A DNA stretch of 64,000 nucleotides from Virgibacillus dokdonensis (GCF_900166595.1 NZ_LT745763.1:1-64000), one strand, 5' to 3'; shown: positions 43,244 to 53,553, numbered from the stretch's first letter. Made by a program: numbers and translations. Notes: a model not told the origin generated them from the letters alone.

Positions 43244-45139
43244 ATGGATATTCTTAACAAAGTAAAGCAGTATCGAGAAGAAGAACAGCAGTTAAAGTGG
43301 GAAGGGACATTTGGGGAGTATTTAGACATCATTAAACAACGTCCAGAAGTAGCGCAAACTGCTCATTCACGAATTTATAATATGATTAAAAGTGCAGGTA
43401 TTACGGAACGAGATGGCAAAAGAATGTATGAATTTTTTGGTGAAGAAATATTTGGTTTGGAAGAAGCAATTGAGCGGCTTGTAGAAGAATATTTTCACCC
43501 TGCAGCGAAACGGCTCGATGTACGTAAACGTATTTTATTATTAATGGGACCCGTAAGTGGTGGAAAATCAACGATAGTTACCATGCTAAAACGCGGATTG
43601 GAAAAGTATTCGCGTACGGATGAGGGAGCGGTTTATGCAATAAAAGGTTGCCCCATGCAGGAAGATCCTCTCCATCTAATTCCACCGCATTTACGCCAAG
43701 AATTTTTTGAGGAATATGGGATACGCATTGAAGGAAGTTTATCACCGCTAAATACGATGCGATTGGAAAAGGAGTATAATGGAAAAATAGAGGATGTACG
43801 CGTAGAACGTATTTTTTTCTCTGAGGATAAACGAGTAGGAATTGGTACGTTTAGCCCGTCTGATCCAAAGTCACAAGACATTGCAGATTTAACTGGAAGC
43901 ATTGATTTTTCTACCATTGCAGAATACGGTTCAGAATCAGATCCACGAGCTTATCGATTCGATGGGGAATTGAACAAAGCGAATCGAGGGATGATGGAAT
44001 TTCAAGAAATGCTCAAGTGTGATGAGAAATTTTTATGGCATTTATTATCCTTGACGCAGGAAGGGAATTTTAAAGCGGGTAGGTTTGCGCTTATCAGTGC
44101 AGATGAATTAATTGTCGCCCATACAAATGAAGCGGAATATCGCTCTTTTATTGCGAACCAAAAAAATGAAGCCTTGCATTCACGAATTATCGTGATGCCG
44201 ATACCGTACAATTTAAAAGTTAGCGAAGAAGAAAGGATTTATCAAAAAATGATTCATGAAAGCGATATGGCTCATGTCCATATTGCGCCACATGCATTAA
44301 GAGTAGCTGCTATTTTTTCTATTTTAACGAGATTGGAAGATTCAAAGAAACCAGGTGTTGATTTAATTAAAAAAATGCGTCTGTATGACGGTGAAAGTGT
44401 AGAAGGATATAATCAAGCAGATGTGGATGAGCTAAAGGATGAATTTCCGGTCGAAGGGATGAATGGGATTGATCCCCGTTATGTTATCAATCGTATTTCC
44501 TCTACAATTATTCGTAAAGAAGTCCCAGCAATTAATGCTTTAGATGTGCTCCGTTCCTTAAAAGAAGGACTTAGTCAGCACCCTTCTATTTCGGATGATG
44601 ATAAGGAAACGTATATGAATTATATTTCGGTTGCTAGAAAGGAATACGATGAAATAGCTAAGAAGGAAGTGCAAAAAGCGTTTGTATATTCCTATGAAGA
44701 GTCAGCAAAAACATTAATGGATAACTATTTAGATAATGTAGAAGCGTACTGCAATAAAAATAAGTTAAAAGATCCGTTGACTGGGGAAGAGATGAATCCG
44801 GATGAAAAGTTAATGCGTTCTATTGAGGAACAGATTGGCATTTCAGAGAATGCTAAAAAGACGTTTCGTGAAGAGATCCTCATTCGGATATCGGCGTTTG
44901 CCCGCAAAGGAAAGCGGTTCGATTACAACTCTCATGAGCGATTACGTGAAGCGATTCAGAAAAAATTGTTTGCTGATTTAAAAGATGTTGTAAAAATAAC
45001 GACGTCTTCTAAAACACCAGACGAATCGCAGCTGAAGAAGATTAATGAAGTCATTGCTCGTCTAATCGATGAATACGGCTATAATTCCGTATCAGCTAAT
45101 GAGTTGCTTCGTTATGTAGGCAGTTTGTTGAATAGGTAG
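43244..45139 (+). CDS. prkA: Serine protein kinase PrkA (YeaG family)
   Basis: A 631-residue AAA+ / kinase-like protein, the length of B. subtilis PrkA. It begins MDILNKVKQYREEEQQLKWEGTF; the P-loop is LLMGPVSGGKST near residue 105. PrkA acts in the mother cell during sporulation and affects regulator turnover. The frame is open from TTG 43220, but GGAGG seven bases before ATG 43244 decides the start. yhbH follows at 45449 and spoVR lies at 51667, members of a commonly associated trio. Confidence 0.94.
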   Translation: MDILNKVKQYREEEQQLKWEGTFGEYLDIIKQRPEVAQTAHSRIYNMIKSAGITERDGKRMYEFFGEEIFGLEEAIERLVEEYFHPAAKRLDVRKRILLLMGPVSGGKSTIVTMLKRGLEKYSRTDEGAVYAIKGCPMQEDPLHLIPPHLRQEFFEEYGIRIEGSLSPLNTMRLEKEYNGKIEDVRVERIFFSEDKRVGIGTFSPSDPKSQDIADLTGSIDFSTIAEYGSESDPRAYRFDGELNKANRGMMEFQEMLKCDEKFLWHLLSLTQEGNFKAGRFALISADELIVAHTNEAEYRSFIANQKNEALHSRIIVMPIPYNLKVSEEERIYQKMIHESDMAHVHIAPHALRVAAIFSILTRLEDSKKPGVDLIKKMRLYDGESVEGYNQADVDELKDEFPVEGMNGIDPRYVINRISSTIIRKEVPAINALDVLRSLKEGLSQHPSISDDDKETYMNYISVARKEYDEIAKKEVQKAFVYSYEESAKTLMDNYLDNVEAYCNKNKLKDPLTGEEMNPDEKLMRSIEEQIGISENAKKTFREEILIRISAFARKGKRFDYNSHERLREAIQKKLFADLKDVVKITTSSKTPDESQLKKINEVIARLIDEYGYNSVSANELLRYVGSLLNR

Positions 45140-45155
45140 TGGTCGATGAATAAAG

Positions 45156-45188
45156 GCATCCTCTTTTACCAAACGAAGAGGGTGCTTT
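45156..45188 (+). terminator. Terminator of prkA
   Basis: GCATCCTCTTTT and AAGAGGGTGC form a stem around ACCAAACG, followed by TTTTGTT. Confidence 0.75.
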
Positions 45189-45249
45189 TGTTATATGGAG
45201 CTTTATATTATTCGATACACAATGATTTTTCGATAAGCTACTTTTTCTA

Positions 45250-45332
45250 ATATAGGAACGTATAAAAGTGTAAAGGTTTATAGTATAAGAAAAACTACTC
45301 ATAAGACTTGATGACAAGCCAAGTTTTTCTAA
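45250..45332 (+). repeat. Dispersed 'C' element with terminator-like hairpin
   Basis: TATAGGAACGTATAAAAGTG, then TTTATAGTATAAGAAAAACT and AAGACTTGATGACAAGCCAAGTTTTTCTA. The last part folds (ACTTG/CAAGT) with a T-run. Same block order as at 25691 and, inverted, at 47239-47330. Confidence 0.65.
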
Positions 45333-45448
45333 TAAGCTTTATAAAATAAATTATGTCCAAACAGTCAAAATAATGCAATAATATTCCTCTTCATGCATAG
45401 GATATAGAAACGTATTACTAGTTTGAATAATACGAAGGAGGGGATGCG

Positions 45449-46615
45449 ATGCATGAGGAAAAAGGAAATTTTGTCGTTTCAAAGGAAAATTGGTCCCTCC
45501 ATCGCAAAGGTTACCAAGACCAAACGCGTCATATGGATAAGGTGAAGGAAGCGATAAAAAATAACTTGCCTGATTTAGTAAGCGAAGAAAATATTATTAT
45601 GTCTGATGGGAAACAAGTAATGAAAATCCCAATTCGTTCATTAGATGAGTATAAAATTCGTTATAACTACGATAAAACGAAACAAGTAGGACAGGGAAAA
45701 GGGGATAGTAAAGTTGGTGATATTATTGCAAGGGCACCTGGAGGCGATGGTCAGGCCGATGGGAAAGGAAAAAAGGCGGGCGATCAGCCAGGGACAGATT
45801 ACTATGAAGCAGAAGTATCCTTAGAAGAAATTGAGCACGCCTTATTTCAACAGTTGGAGCTCCCCAATCTACAAGAAAAGGAACAAGCTGAGATCATAAC
45901 GGAAAAAACAGAATTTAATGATGTACGTAAGAAAGGGTTAATGGGAAATATAGATAAGAAGCGCACTATTTTAACGGCGATCAAGCGTAATGCTACAGAA
46001 GGAAGACCAGGAATTACGCCAATATATGAGGATGATTTGTGATTTAAAACATGGAATGATATAACAAAACCAGAGTCTAAAGCGGTCGTTTTAGCTATGA
46101 TGGATACAAGTGCTTCGATGGGGATTTTTGAAAAGTATGTAGCCAGAAGTTTCTTCTTTTGGATGACGAGGTTTTTACGTACAAAATATGAAACAGTGGA
46201 TATTGAATTTATTGCCCATCATACAGAAGCAAAAGTTGTGTCAGAGGCAGATTTTTTTTCCAAAGGAGAGAGCGGTGGCACCATATGTTCTTCTGCTTAT
46301 TTAAAAGCATTGGAACTTATCAAAAAAACGTATTCTCCTTCACGCTATAATATATATCCTGTTCATTTTTCAGATGGAGAGAATATGACCTCTGATAATC
46401 CGTTATGTATCGAGCTAGTAGGAGAGTTAATGCGTTTTTCAAGTATGTTTGGCTACGGAGAGGTGAACACTTTTCACAGGAAATCGACGTTAATGCGTAC
46501 GTTTGATCAATTGGATAACCCGAAATTTCGCTATTATATCGTAAAAGAGAAAAAAGATATTTATGGGGCACTAAAGGCATTTTTTACCCAACAAGTTGTA
46601 ACAGCACAAACGTAA
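45449..46615 (+). pseudogene. yhbH: Sporulation protein YhbH, interrupted by in-frame TGA
   Basis: Two collinear, same-frame halves make one full-length YhbH (DUF444, von Willebrand A-like). The first (45449-46042) ends [12 protein letters not shown]. After the TGA at 46040-46042 the frame continues [27 protein letters not shown] (MIDAS-like DTSxS) to 46615. The family has arginine after EDDL, so CGA to TGA explains the stop. The downstream half lacks its own ribosome-binding site. YhbH is a sporulation protein co-expressed with PrkA and SpoVR. Either a recent nonsense mutation, readthrough, or a sequence error. Confidence 0.88.
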
Positions 46616-46645
46616 GGAAAACCAATTGGATATTGTGTTGCATTC

Positions 46646-46687
46646 CCAGTGCATAAACGGTGGTTGCTGTTTGTGCACTGGTTTTTA
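46646..46687 (+). terminator. Terminator of yhbH
   Basis: CCAGTGCATAAAC (46646-46658) pairs with GTTTGTGCACTGG (46669-46681) with one bulge, followed by TTTTTA. Confidence 0.85.
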
Positions 46688-46808
46688 TTTCCTATCTTCC
46701 TGTTGTTAGAAAACTTGCTGTTAAGCACATTGTATCTGTATGTTGCAAGATAAATGGAAAAAAACAGTGTCTCTAAACTACCTATTTGTCTTGCTAACTT
46801 CCAAAGAC

Positions 46809-47159
46809 TTACTGGAAAATTTCAATTGTATAGATAGCCCGATCCGTCACCAAAGCAAAGCGCTCGCCGTCAAATTGGTATAATGATGAGTCCTCTAAAG
46901 GAATTTCATATGTGAATTTAGGGAGTGCTTGATAGGATTTAGAATCAGTTTCAACTTTGCCGGCACCATTTAGTTGTAATGTATGTAGAGGTTCATAATC
47001 ATCTAGTCGACGTGCATGTGTTTCATACGTGATTGCGGATAAGTCAATAATTGCCTCATCATAATCATTTAACTCTTGTTTGGAAACTTTTATCTGTTTT
47101 CCATTCCATTTTTGTAAAAGTTTATTAAATGCTTCAATATCTAAAAATTGCTTTGTCAT
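46809..47159 (-). CDS. Conserved hypothetical protein of bacilli
   Basis: A 116-residue soluble, acidic protein without cysteines, signal peptide or membrane segment. Sequence blocks such as DDYEPLHTLQLNG and YEIPLEDSSLYQFDGERFALVTDRAIYTIEI are highly ordered beta-strand-like stretches. I recognise no domain. GTAGGAGGAATGG precedes the ATG, so it is a genuine gene. It stands alone between yhbH and the mnt operon. Confidence 0.75.
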   Translation of the reverse strand: MTKQFLDIEAFNKLLQKWNGKQIKVSKQELNDYDEAIIDLSAITYETHARRLDDYEPLHTLQLNGAGKVETDSKSYQALPKFTYEIPLEDSSLYQFDGERFALVTDRAIYTIEIFQ

Positions 47160-47238
47160 ATTCCATTCCTCCTACTACGATATTTCCCCCTTCCATGGAA
47201 AATCATACGTTAACATCTGTGTTTTCGGTGAAGTTCAT

Positions 47239-47360
47239 TAGAAAAACTTGGCTTATCGCCAAGTCCTATAGGCGAGAGGCGTATTCTTATACTATAAATC
47301 AAATATTTTTATACTTTCCCATAGTATAAAGAAAACGCCGAAGCTCACAATTTCGGCGTT
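47239..47360 (-). repeat. Dispersed 'C' element (inverted) and adjacent hairpin
   Basis: On the minus strand: ACTATGGGAAAGTATAAAAA, ATAGTATAAGAATACG, then ACTTGGCGATAAGCCAAGT with a T-run, the same order as at 45250. A perfect hairpin AACGCCGAA/TTCGGCGTT (47334-47360) adjoins it. Confidence 0.6.
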
Positions 47361-47633
47361 ATAATAACGAGGGCTCAAGCATTAGAGAAATAAAGACAAA
47401 GCAATTCGTGTTAAAAATATGAAATTGTATGAGAAACCGTCATAGTCCCATTGCATTTGCCAGTAGCTTTCCCAAAGCACATGCTAGTGGGGTTATTCAT
47501 GCAAAACGACAACGTTTTTCGCTATAAAGACGTGGCAAAAATTTTTTCTAGTAAAAGGCCTTTACGTCATCCACTTTGAGATCGTAATACTCTGTGAGGG
47601 AGATAAGGATTCCCCCACAGAATAACAACGCTT
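47361..47633. other. Intergenic region downstream of mntD
   Basis: No gene seen. A hairpin CTGTGAGGGA (47592-47601) / TCCCCCACAG (47611-47620, one mismatch) lies just past the mntD stop and may end the minus-strand mnt transcript, although no T-run follows. Confidence 0.45.
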
Positions 47634-48527
47634 TTATGTGGATGATTGGACCGTTTTTTCACCAGTTGCGCCTCGGAACTTTTTTGTCAAAACGCCTTGT
47701 TTTGGACTAAAGAGGAAAGCAGCTATAAAGAATATCCCTGTTGCTACGGCCATCGAACCAGCAATGGAAACATTCCACTGGATGGCAAAGCCATAGCCTA
47801 GGGCAGCAGATAAAATGCCAATACCGCCACTTAAAATTAATAATACGAAAAATCGATCTGTTAAAAGATAAGCAGTTGCGCCAGGGACAATGAGCATGGC
47901 GACAACTAATATAGCACCTACACTATCAAATGAAGCGACGGTTGATAAGGACACCATGGTCATTAGTAGATAATGAATGATCACTACTGGTACACCAATT
48001 AAAGTTGCAAATTGCGGGTCGAAGGTAGACATTTTAATCTCTTTATAAAATAGTGTAATTAAAATAAGATTAATCGCTAATACAGCACCAAGCATCCAAA
48101 CGGCAGTAGGTCCATAACTCACCCCGTTGATGGTTAACGTATTCCATGGAACAAAAGCAATTTCACCCATTAAAGCATGCTGTACATCTAAATGGACTTG
48201 GTCGCCAATAAAAGAAATAAGGACAACCCCTAATGCAAACAAGGAAGTGAAAACAATTCCTATTGCTGCATCCGATTGAACACCAGATGAATGAAGCATT
48301 TCCACAAAAACAGCTGTTAGAATACCAACAATGCCTGCACCGATAAGCATGGGAACCCCACTTAAAGATTGGGTAACAAAGAAAGCCCCAACAATACCTA
48401 GTAAAACGGTATGACTAATGGCATCAGCGATCATTGCCATTTTCCGTAAAACAAGAAGCGCCCCTGTAATACCACAGGTAAGTCCGACAAGACAGCCGGT
48501 TAAGAGAATCCAAAAAGTATAGCTCAT
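47634..48527 (-). CDS. mntD: Manganese ABC transporter permease MntD
   Basis: A 297-residue membrane permease of the ABC-3 (zinc/manganese) family with about eight hydrophobic segments. GITGALLVLRKMAMIADAISHTVLLGI and DSVGAILVVAMLIVPGATAYLLT are family signatures. The open frame extends upstream to 48710, but ATG 48527 overlaps the mntC stop (ATGA) and lies behind GGAGG, giving the normal length. Last gene of mntABCD. Confidence 0.9.
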   Translation of the reverse strand: MSYTFWILLTGCLVGLTCGITGALLVLRKMAMIADAISHTVLLGIVGAFFVTQSLSGVPMLIGAGIVGILTAVFVEMLHSSGVQSDAAIGIVFTSLFALGVVLISFIGDQVHLDVQHALMGEIAFVPWNTLTINGVSYGPTAVWMLGAVLAINLILITLFYKEIKMSTFDPQFATLIGVPVVIIHYLLMTMVSLSTVASFDSVGAILVVAMLIVPGATAYLLTDRFFVLLILSGGIGILSAALGYGFAIQWNVSIAGSMAVATGIFFIAAFLFSPKQGVLTKKFRGATGEKTVQSST

Positions 48528-49393
48528 GCATTTCTTCCTCCTTTCAGCAATAAACCCTTCTTCGTCCCAAACAGTAAGGAAAAGAGGAAAATAACGGAGG
48601 CACTTAATACGATAATTGGCCCGGTAGGTAAGTTTTGTATTGCTGTACTTAAGACAGCCCCACTTACACCAGAGATAGCCCCAAATACGCCCGCTAAAAT
48701 GGTCATCCAACCGAGCTGATCTGTCCAGTAACGTGCAGAAATAGGCGGCGTAATTAATAACGCTGCAATGAGTACAACGCCGACCATTTGAATACCAATT
48801 ACAACGACTGCGACAACAAGAAATAACATGACGGCATTGAAAAAGGTAACTGGTAAACCTAATCCTTTAGCAAATTGTGGATCAAAGATACTAATCTTAA
48901 ATTCTTTGAAAAATAGTGCTGTTAGAATGATTAAGCATAATGCTCCAGCTGCAATTAATTGCACATCCCCTTTAACGAGAGAAGCGGCTTGCCCGAAAAT
49001 AAAGGAATCAAGTCCAGCTTGATTACCAGTTGCATTTTGTTGAATATAGGTTAATAGAACAATGCCAAGCCCGAAGAATACAGATAATGTGATGCCGATA
49101 GCTGCATCTGTTTTAATCCGTGTCCATTTCACAATGGTTTGTATAGACTGTGTTGCTATTAAGCTCGTAACAGCAGCACCTGCTAGTAAATAGGGAACGG
49201 ATTTTACCTGAAACAGAATATAAACGATACAAACACCAGGCAGTGCAGCATGAGCCATCGCATCACTAATTAAACTTTGTTTTTTTAATAAAACGAAACT
49301 GCCGATAACCCCACTTGCAAAACCTAGCAATAAACTTCCAACTAATACCCATTGTAAGTTGGCACTTGATAAAAGAGCACTAAATTGTTCCAT
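48524..49393 (-). CDS. mntC: Manganese ABC transporter permease MntC
   Basis: A 289-residue ABC-3 permease paralogous to MntD: GVIGSFVLLKKQSLISDAMAHAALPGV near residue 30 and GVVLIAALLITPPISARYWT near residue 200. The start is three bases after the mntB stop. Forms the membrane channel with MntD. Confidence 0.9.
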   Translation of the reverse strand: MEQFSALLSSANLQWVLVGSLLLGFASGVIGSFVLLKKQSLISDAMAHAALPGVCIVYILFQVKSVPYLLAGAAVTSLIATQSIQTIVKWTRIKTDAAIGITLSVFFGLGIVLLTYIQQNATGNQAGLDSFIFGQAASLVKGDVQLIAAGALCLIILTALFFKEFKISIFDPQFAKGLGLPVTFFNAVMLFLVVAVVVIGIQMVGVVLIAALLITPPISARYWTDQLGWMTILAGVFGAISGVSGAVLSTAIQNLPTGPIIVLSASVIFLFSLLFGTKKGLLLKGGRNA

Positions 49394-49396
49394 TGT

Positions 49397-50149
49397 TTAT
49401 GTACTCCCCTTTGCCGCCGCGGAGCCTTGTTGTAAGAAAGCAATTTTACCTCCATATGCTTCTTCTAAGTTAGCAAGTGTGAATACTCGATTCGTTTCTC
49501 CATACGCGATTGGTGTTTTATTTAGTAGCAGGACATGGTCAAAATAATCATCTACTGTTTGTAAGTCATGGTGCACAACGAGAACGGTTTTTCCATCGCT
49601 TTTCCATTCTTTCATTAATTGAATAATTGCTTTTTCGGTTGACGCATCGACACCTGCAAAAGGTTCATCCATGAAATATATTTTTGCATCTTGTGCCATT
49701 GCGCGGGCTAAAAATACACGTTGTTGCTGACCACCAGAAAGTTGGCTGATTTGGCGAGAGGCATAATCTTGCATGCCTACCCGTTGCAGACAATGTTTTG
49801 CCCATGTTACTTCCTTTTTGCTTGCTCGCTTAAACATACCAATATGATTGTACCTGCCCATTAACACTACATCTAGAGCATTGGTTGGAAAATCCCAATC
49901 TACTTCGCTACGTTGAGGTACATAACCAATTATTTTTCTTTGGCTACGTAAGGGCTTTTTAAATACTTCTACCGTCCCTGATACAGTAGGTAATAGTTGT
50001 AAAATAGACTTGATTAATGTTGATTTACCAGCTCCATTAGGGCCAATGATGCCAGTCATCGACCCTTCAGGGACAGAAAAAGAAACATTTTCTAATGCGA
50101 GTTGTTTATCATATGATACAGACATATTGTTCACCTTCAAGGCATTCAT
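49397..50149 (-). CDS. mntB: Manganese ABC transporter ATPase MntB
   Basis: A 250-residue ABC ATPase: Walker A GPNGAGKST, YVPQRSEVDWDFP Q-loop, signature LSGGQQQRVFLARAMA, Walker B IYFMDEPFAGVD and VVHHDLQTV. The frame is open to 50242, but ATG 50149 (MNALKVNNMSVSYDKQ) follows AGGAGG by nine bases and matches the family N-terminus. Confidence 0.92.
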   Translation of the reverse strand: MNALKVNNMSVSYDKQLALENVSFSVPEGSMTGIIGPNGAGKSTLIKSILQLLPTVSGTVEVFKKPLRSQRKIIGYVPQRSEVDWDFPTNALDVVLMGRYNHIGMFKRASKKEVTWAKHCLQRVGMQDYASRQISQLSGGQQQRVFLARAMAQDAKIYFMDEPFAGVDASTEKAIIQLMKEWKSDGKTVLVVHHDLQTVDDYFDHVLLLNKTPIAYGETNRVFTLANLEEAYGGKIAFLQQGSAAAKGST

Positions 50150-50269
50150 TTTGTCGTTCCTCCTTTTATTCTGCATCGAAGGGGCTTGTAATTTTGTTTC
50201 ACAGAAAGCTAGCGGTTCACTGTGAGAAAACAGCCCCAACATGCTTTTTATCCTATACGGAAGTGCGTT

Positions 50270-51205
50270 TTATTTTAAGGCTTCCACAATGGTGTCAATA
50301 TTGTGCCTAAACATGCCAATATAAGTTCCTTCTTCTGTGCCTGCTTCACCCATTGCATCAGAATAAAGTTCACCACCAATGGAAACGTCATGTCCTTTTT
50401 CTTTTGCTCCTTCTACAACGGCGTTAATCGATCGCTCGGACACACTGCTTTCCACAAATACACCTTTAATGTTTCGTTCTACTAACACATCAATGATTCT
50501 TTGAATATCGTTCACACCATAATCGGATTCAGTACTTAGTCCTTGTAATCCCATTACTTCAAACTCGAACGCTTTGCCGAAGTAATTAAACGCATCGTGG
50601 GCAGTTACAAGTACACGGCTTTCTTCTGGAATTTCATTGAAGCGTTCCTTTGCATAAGCATGCAGTTCATCTAACTCTATCATATACGCTTTTGTGTTTT
50701 TTTCGTAAGTCTCTTTGTTGTCTGGATCTAATTTGCTGAGTCCATCGCGAATGGACTCAGCTGCATATTTCCATAATTCAATATCAAACCAAACATGGGG
50801 ATCACTTACTTCAGGGCTTTCTGGATCTGCAAGCAGCTTGTCCTCTGGTATACTTTCTGCCACAGGGATGGTTGGTTTATCTTGGCGCATTTCTTCAAAA
50901 ATTTCACCCATTTGCCCCTCTAAATGAAGCCCATTGTAAAAAATAATTTCTGCTTCGGTCATTTGTTGAATATCTCCCTGTACCGCATTATAAAGATGCG
51001 GATCCGTTCCTGGTCCCATAATGCTATAAACATCTACATGATCACCGCCAATATTCTCAACAACATCTCCAATTTGTGCGATAGTAGCAACTACTTTAAC
51101 AGGTTTTTCACTTGAGCCACTGGTCTCCTTGGCACTTGATCCGCAACCTGCAAGAAATGCGATAAGTAGGATCGTAAAACTGATAAAGCCTATTTTCCTC
51201 ATCAT
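50270..51205 (-). CDS. mntA: Manganese-binding lipoprotein MntA
   Basis: A 311-residue cluster A-I metal-binding lipoprotein. Lipobox FLAGCGS near residue 21. Expected metal ligands are in GTDPHLYN (His), LHLEG (His), FEFEVMGLQG (Glu region) and SIGGELYSDAMG (Asp). Manganese is preferred over zinc because the operon order matches B. subtilis mntABCD, no His-rich loop is present, and MntR-like boxes lie upstream. Two adjacent ATGs (51205, 51202) are both possible starts. Confidence 0.9.
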   Translation of the reverse strand: MMRKIGFISFTILLIAFLAGCGSSAKETSGSSEKPVKVVATIAQIGDVVENIGGDHVDVYSIMGPGTDPHLYNAVQGDIQQMTEAEIIFYNGLHLEGQMGEIFEEMRQDKPTIPVAESIPEDKLLADPESPEVSDPHVWFDIELWKYAAESIRDGLSKLDPDNKETYEKNTKAYMIELDELHAYAKERFNEIPEESRVLVTAHDAFNYFGKAFEFEVMGLQGLSTESDYGVNDIQRIIDVLVERNIKGVFVESSVSERSINAVVEGAKEKGHDVSIGGELYSDAMGEAGTEEGTYIGMFRHNIDTIVEALK

Positions 51206-51225
51206 TTGTTCTCCTCTCTAATTAT

Positions 51226-51242
51226 GTTTACCTAACGCAAAA
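51226..51242 (-). promoter_or_regulatory. MntR-like box 1 upstream of mntA
   Basis: Minus strand TTTTGCGTTAGGTAAAC. Shares the pattern TTTGC-N2-TA-N-G-N-AAAC with box 2. Close to the mntA ribosome-binding site, suited to repression by Mn2+-MntR. Confidence 0.5.
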
Positions 51243-51310
51243 TAACTTAAAAAAAATGACTAACAAGTAGATGTTAGCTCCTTTAAAAATTATTTATATT
51301 TAGTCAAATT

Positions 51311-51326
51311 GTTTCCTTAGTGCAAA
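51311..51326 (-). promoter_or_regulatory. MntR-like box 2 upstream of mntA
   Basis: Minus strand TTTGCACTAAGGAAAC closely resembles the Bacillus MntR operator form TTTGCCTTAAGGAAAC (quoted from memory). Located 106 bp before the mntA start. Confidence 0.55.
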
Positions 51327-51666
51327 TTATATGGTAAAGGTTTAAAAAATGCAATAGTTTTATCCATTTAAATTGAAATCAGCGATGAATAAGCTTACTT
51401 CTTACTATAGAAAACGATTGGATTACCAACTAGGATGAAAACGAGGTGAACAAATATGGTGTTTTCTAGATTAAACGAGCGAAGTCATCAATTTCTTTTT
51501 CATTCATAAACTATAAAGTAAACGTGTAATCTGTAGAGGTTTCTTTCTTTTGGCATGATTGTACGTACTCGCAACGCTGTAGCCTAAAGTCACATAAGAA
51601 AAGCGGGATGAAGGTGAAGTCTACAGTATTTTCTACCGGGCTAAAAAGTGAATTGGAGGGATTTGC
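51327..51666. other. Divergent intergenic region mntA/spoVR
   Basis: No gene supported. A degenerate C-type motif (CTTACTATAGAAAACG, about 51397-51412) is the only recognisable feature besides the boxes already listed. Confidence 0.5.
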
Positions 51667-53073
51667 TTGACAGATACGAAAGAACTGAATCATGCAATTG
51701 CAGAAATTACCGAAATAGCCTCTGGGTTTGGTCTCGATTTTTATCCAATGCGTTATGAAATCTGTCCTGCTGATATTATTTATACGTTTGGAGCATATGG
51801 AATGCCGACACGATACAGTCATTGGAGTTTTGGAAAACAGTTTCATCGAATGAAATTGCAATATGACTTAGGATTAAGCCAAATTTATGAATTGGTAATT
51901 AACTCGGATCCATGCTATGCTTTTTTATTAGATACGAATAGCCTCATTCAAAATAAATTAATTATTGCTCATGTTTTAGCGCATAGTGATTTCTTTAAAA
52001 ACAATATCCGGTTTTCGAATACACGGCGTGATATGGTAGAGAGCATGACAGCAACAGCTGAGCGAATTGCTCATTATGAGATGGTGTATGGAAAGAAGGA
52101 AGTGGAGCAGTTTTTAGATGCGGTTTTAGCTATCCAAGAGCATATTGATCCGGCACTCTTTCGTTCAAGGCTAAGCTATGAAGAGATGGAAGCGTTGGAA
52201 AAAGATTCTCCCAAACGGAAAACGCCTTATGATGATTTGTGGGATTTAGACGCAGAAGCTACGAAGAAACCAGCGATTGAAAAATACAAAAAGAAATTCC
52301 CGCCACAACCAGAAAAAGATCTGTTATTATTTTTAGAATCCTATAGTAAAGAGTTATCTGATTGGCAGCGCGATATTCTAACCATGATGCGGGAAGAAAT
52401 GCTCTATTTTTGGCCGCAGATGGAAACGAAAATCATGAATGAAGGCTGGGCTTCGTATTGGCACCAACGAATTTTAAGAGAAATGGATTTAAGCAGCGAG
52501 GAGACGATTGAGTTTGCTTCGTTGCATGCAGGGGTGGTCCAGCCTTCTACACGTCAATTAAATCCTTATTATTTAGGATTAAAAGTATTAGAAGATATTG
52601 AAGAACGCTACAATCAACCTACAGAGGAAATGAAGCTACGAGGAGTAAAACCCCATTCCGGAATAGAAAAATTGTTTGAAGTGAGGGAGCTAGAGTCGGA
52701 TATTTCTTTTTTACGTAATTACTTGACGAAGGATCTCGTGCAGCGAGAGGACTTATATTTGTTTGAAAGAAAGGGAAGGAATTATCAAATCACGAATAAA
52801 GATTATGAAAACATTCGTAATCAGCTTGTAGCAATGCGGGTGAATGGTGGGTTTCCGTATATTACTGTAGAAGACGGTGATTATTTACGCAATGGTGAGT
52901 TATATTTGAAGCATCATTATGAAGGGACAGAGTTAGATATTTCCTATTTAGAACATGTATTGCCATATATTTATCAGTTATGGGGACGTACGGTATGCCT
53001 AGAAACGATGATTGATGAGAAGGCAATCGTCTATTCCTATGATGGAAGGAAAACCGTCCATCGATCTTTGTAG
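51667..53073 (+). CDS. spoVR: SpoVR family sporulation protein
   Basis: A 468-residue SpoVR, involved in spore cortex formation in B. subtilis. Family blocks: [30 protein letters not shown] near residue 23, [15 protein letters not shown] near 99, [11 protein letters not shown] near 260, and [25 protein letters not shown] near 296. TTG start behind TTGGAGGG. It functions with PrkA and YhbH, encoded 6-8 kb upstream, so its presence makes the broken yhbH more notable. Confidence 0.94.
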   Translation: MTDTKELNHAIAEITEIASGFGLDFYPMRYEICPADIIYTFGAYGMPTRYSHWSFGKQFHRMKLQYDLGLSQIYELVINSDPCYAFLLDTNSLIQNKLIIAHVLAHSDFFKNNIRFSNTRRDMVESMTATAERIAHYEMVYGKKEVEQFLDAVLAIQEHIDPALFRSRLSYEEMEALEKDSPKRKTPYDDLWDLDAEATKKPAIEKYKKKFPPQPEKDLLLFLESYSKELSDWQRDILTMMREEMLYFWPQMETKIMNEGWASYWHQRILREMDLSSEETIEFASLHAGVVQPSTRQLNPYYLGLKVLEDIEERYNQPTEEMKLRGVKPHSGIEKLFEVRELESDISFLRNYLTKDLVQREDLYLFERKGRNYQITNKDYENIRNQLVAMRVNGGFPYITVEDGDYLRNGELYLKHHYEGTELDISYLEHVLPYIYQLWGRTVCLETMIDEKAIVYSYDGRKTVHRSL

Positions 53074-53256
53074 ATAAGCCAATAACTGTGTTGTTGCACG
53101 CATGTTATAATTGGACGTTTATCCTTAGGAGAACGTTCTAAAAAATAAGCTATGCAATTCAGAAGAGAGGCCTCAAATAGGAGAGGGCGTCTCAGATAGA
53201 TAGGCAGAAATGTGTATGATCCCATACCATTATTGCAAAAAGATTAATTATTCTTT

Positions 53257-53465
53257 ACAAGATAAGAAAGTATAAAATTTGATGCTATGGCGTAACCAAA
53301 TAACTGAATGGGCCCCGTCCGGCTTCAGCGTCCAGCAACTAGGCGACTTCACGAAATCGCCCTACGATAAGTCATCATCGGTTCGTTCCTCACCGTGATT
53401 TCTAAAACTTGCGTTGATTCGTTCCACTCGCTACGTTGCTAAACGGGCGCTTGCGCCTTTGTTCC
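53257..53465 (+). repeat. Dispersed repeat A, copy 4
   Basis: Begins AGATAAGAAAGTATAAAATT like copy 1, core GTCCGGCTTCAGCGTCCAGC with two substitutions, and ends GGGCGCTTGCGCCTTTGTTC. It lies between spoVR and ypjP. Confidence 0.85.
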
Positions 53466-53553
53466 AAACGGTTGCGGTTACAAAAATAGTATAGACAAAT
53501 GATCAGAAAATGGTAAAATTTAAGTAGCAGGTAGAGAGAGGAGGGATCCTAAG

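Noticed and set aside
46097-46615. The second yhbH half as an independent gene
   Set aside because: It has no ribosome-binding site, is in the same frame as the first half, and together they match a single YhbH protein.
47634-48710. Long version of mntD starting at 48710
   Set aside because: It would overlap mntC by 187 bp. ATG 48527 overlaps the mntC stop and has a ribosome-binding site.
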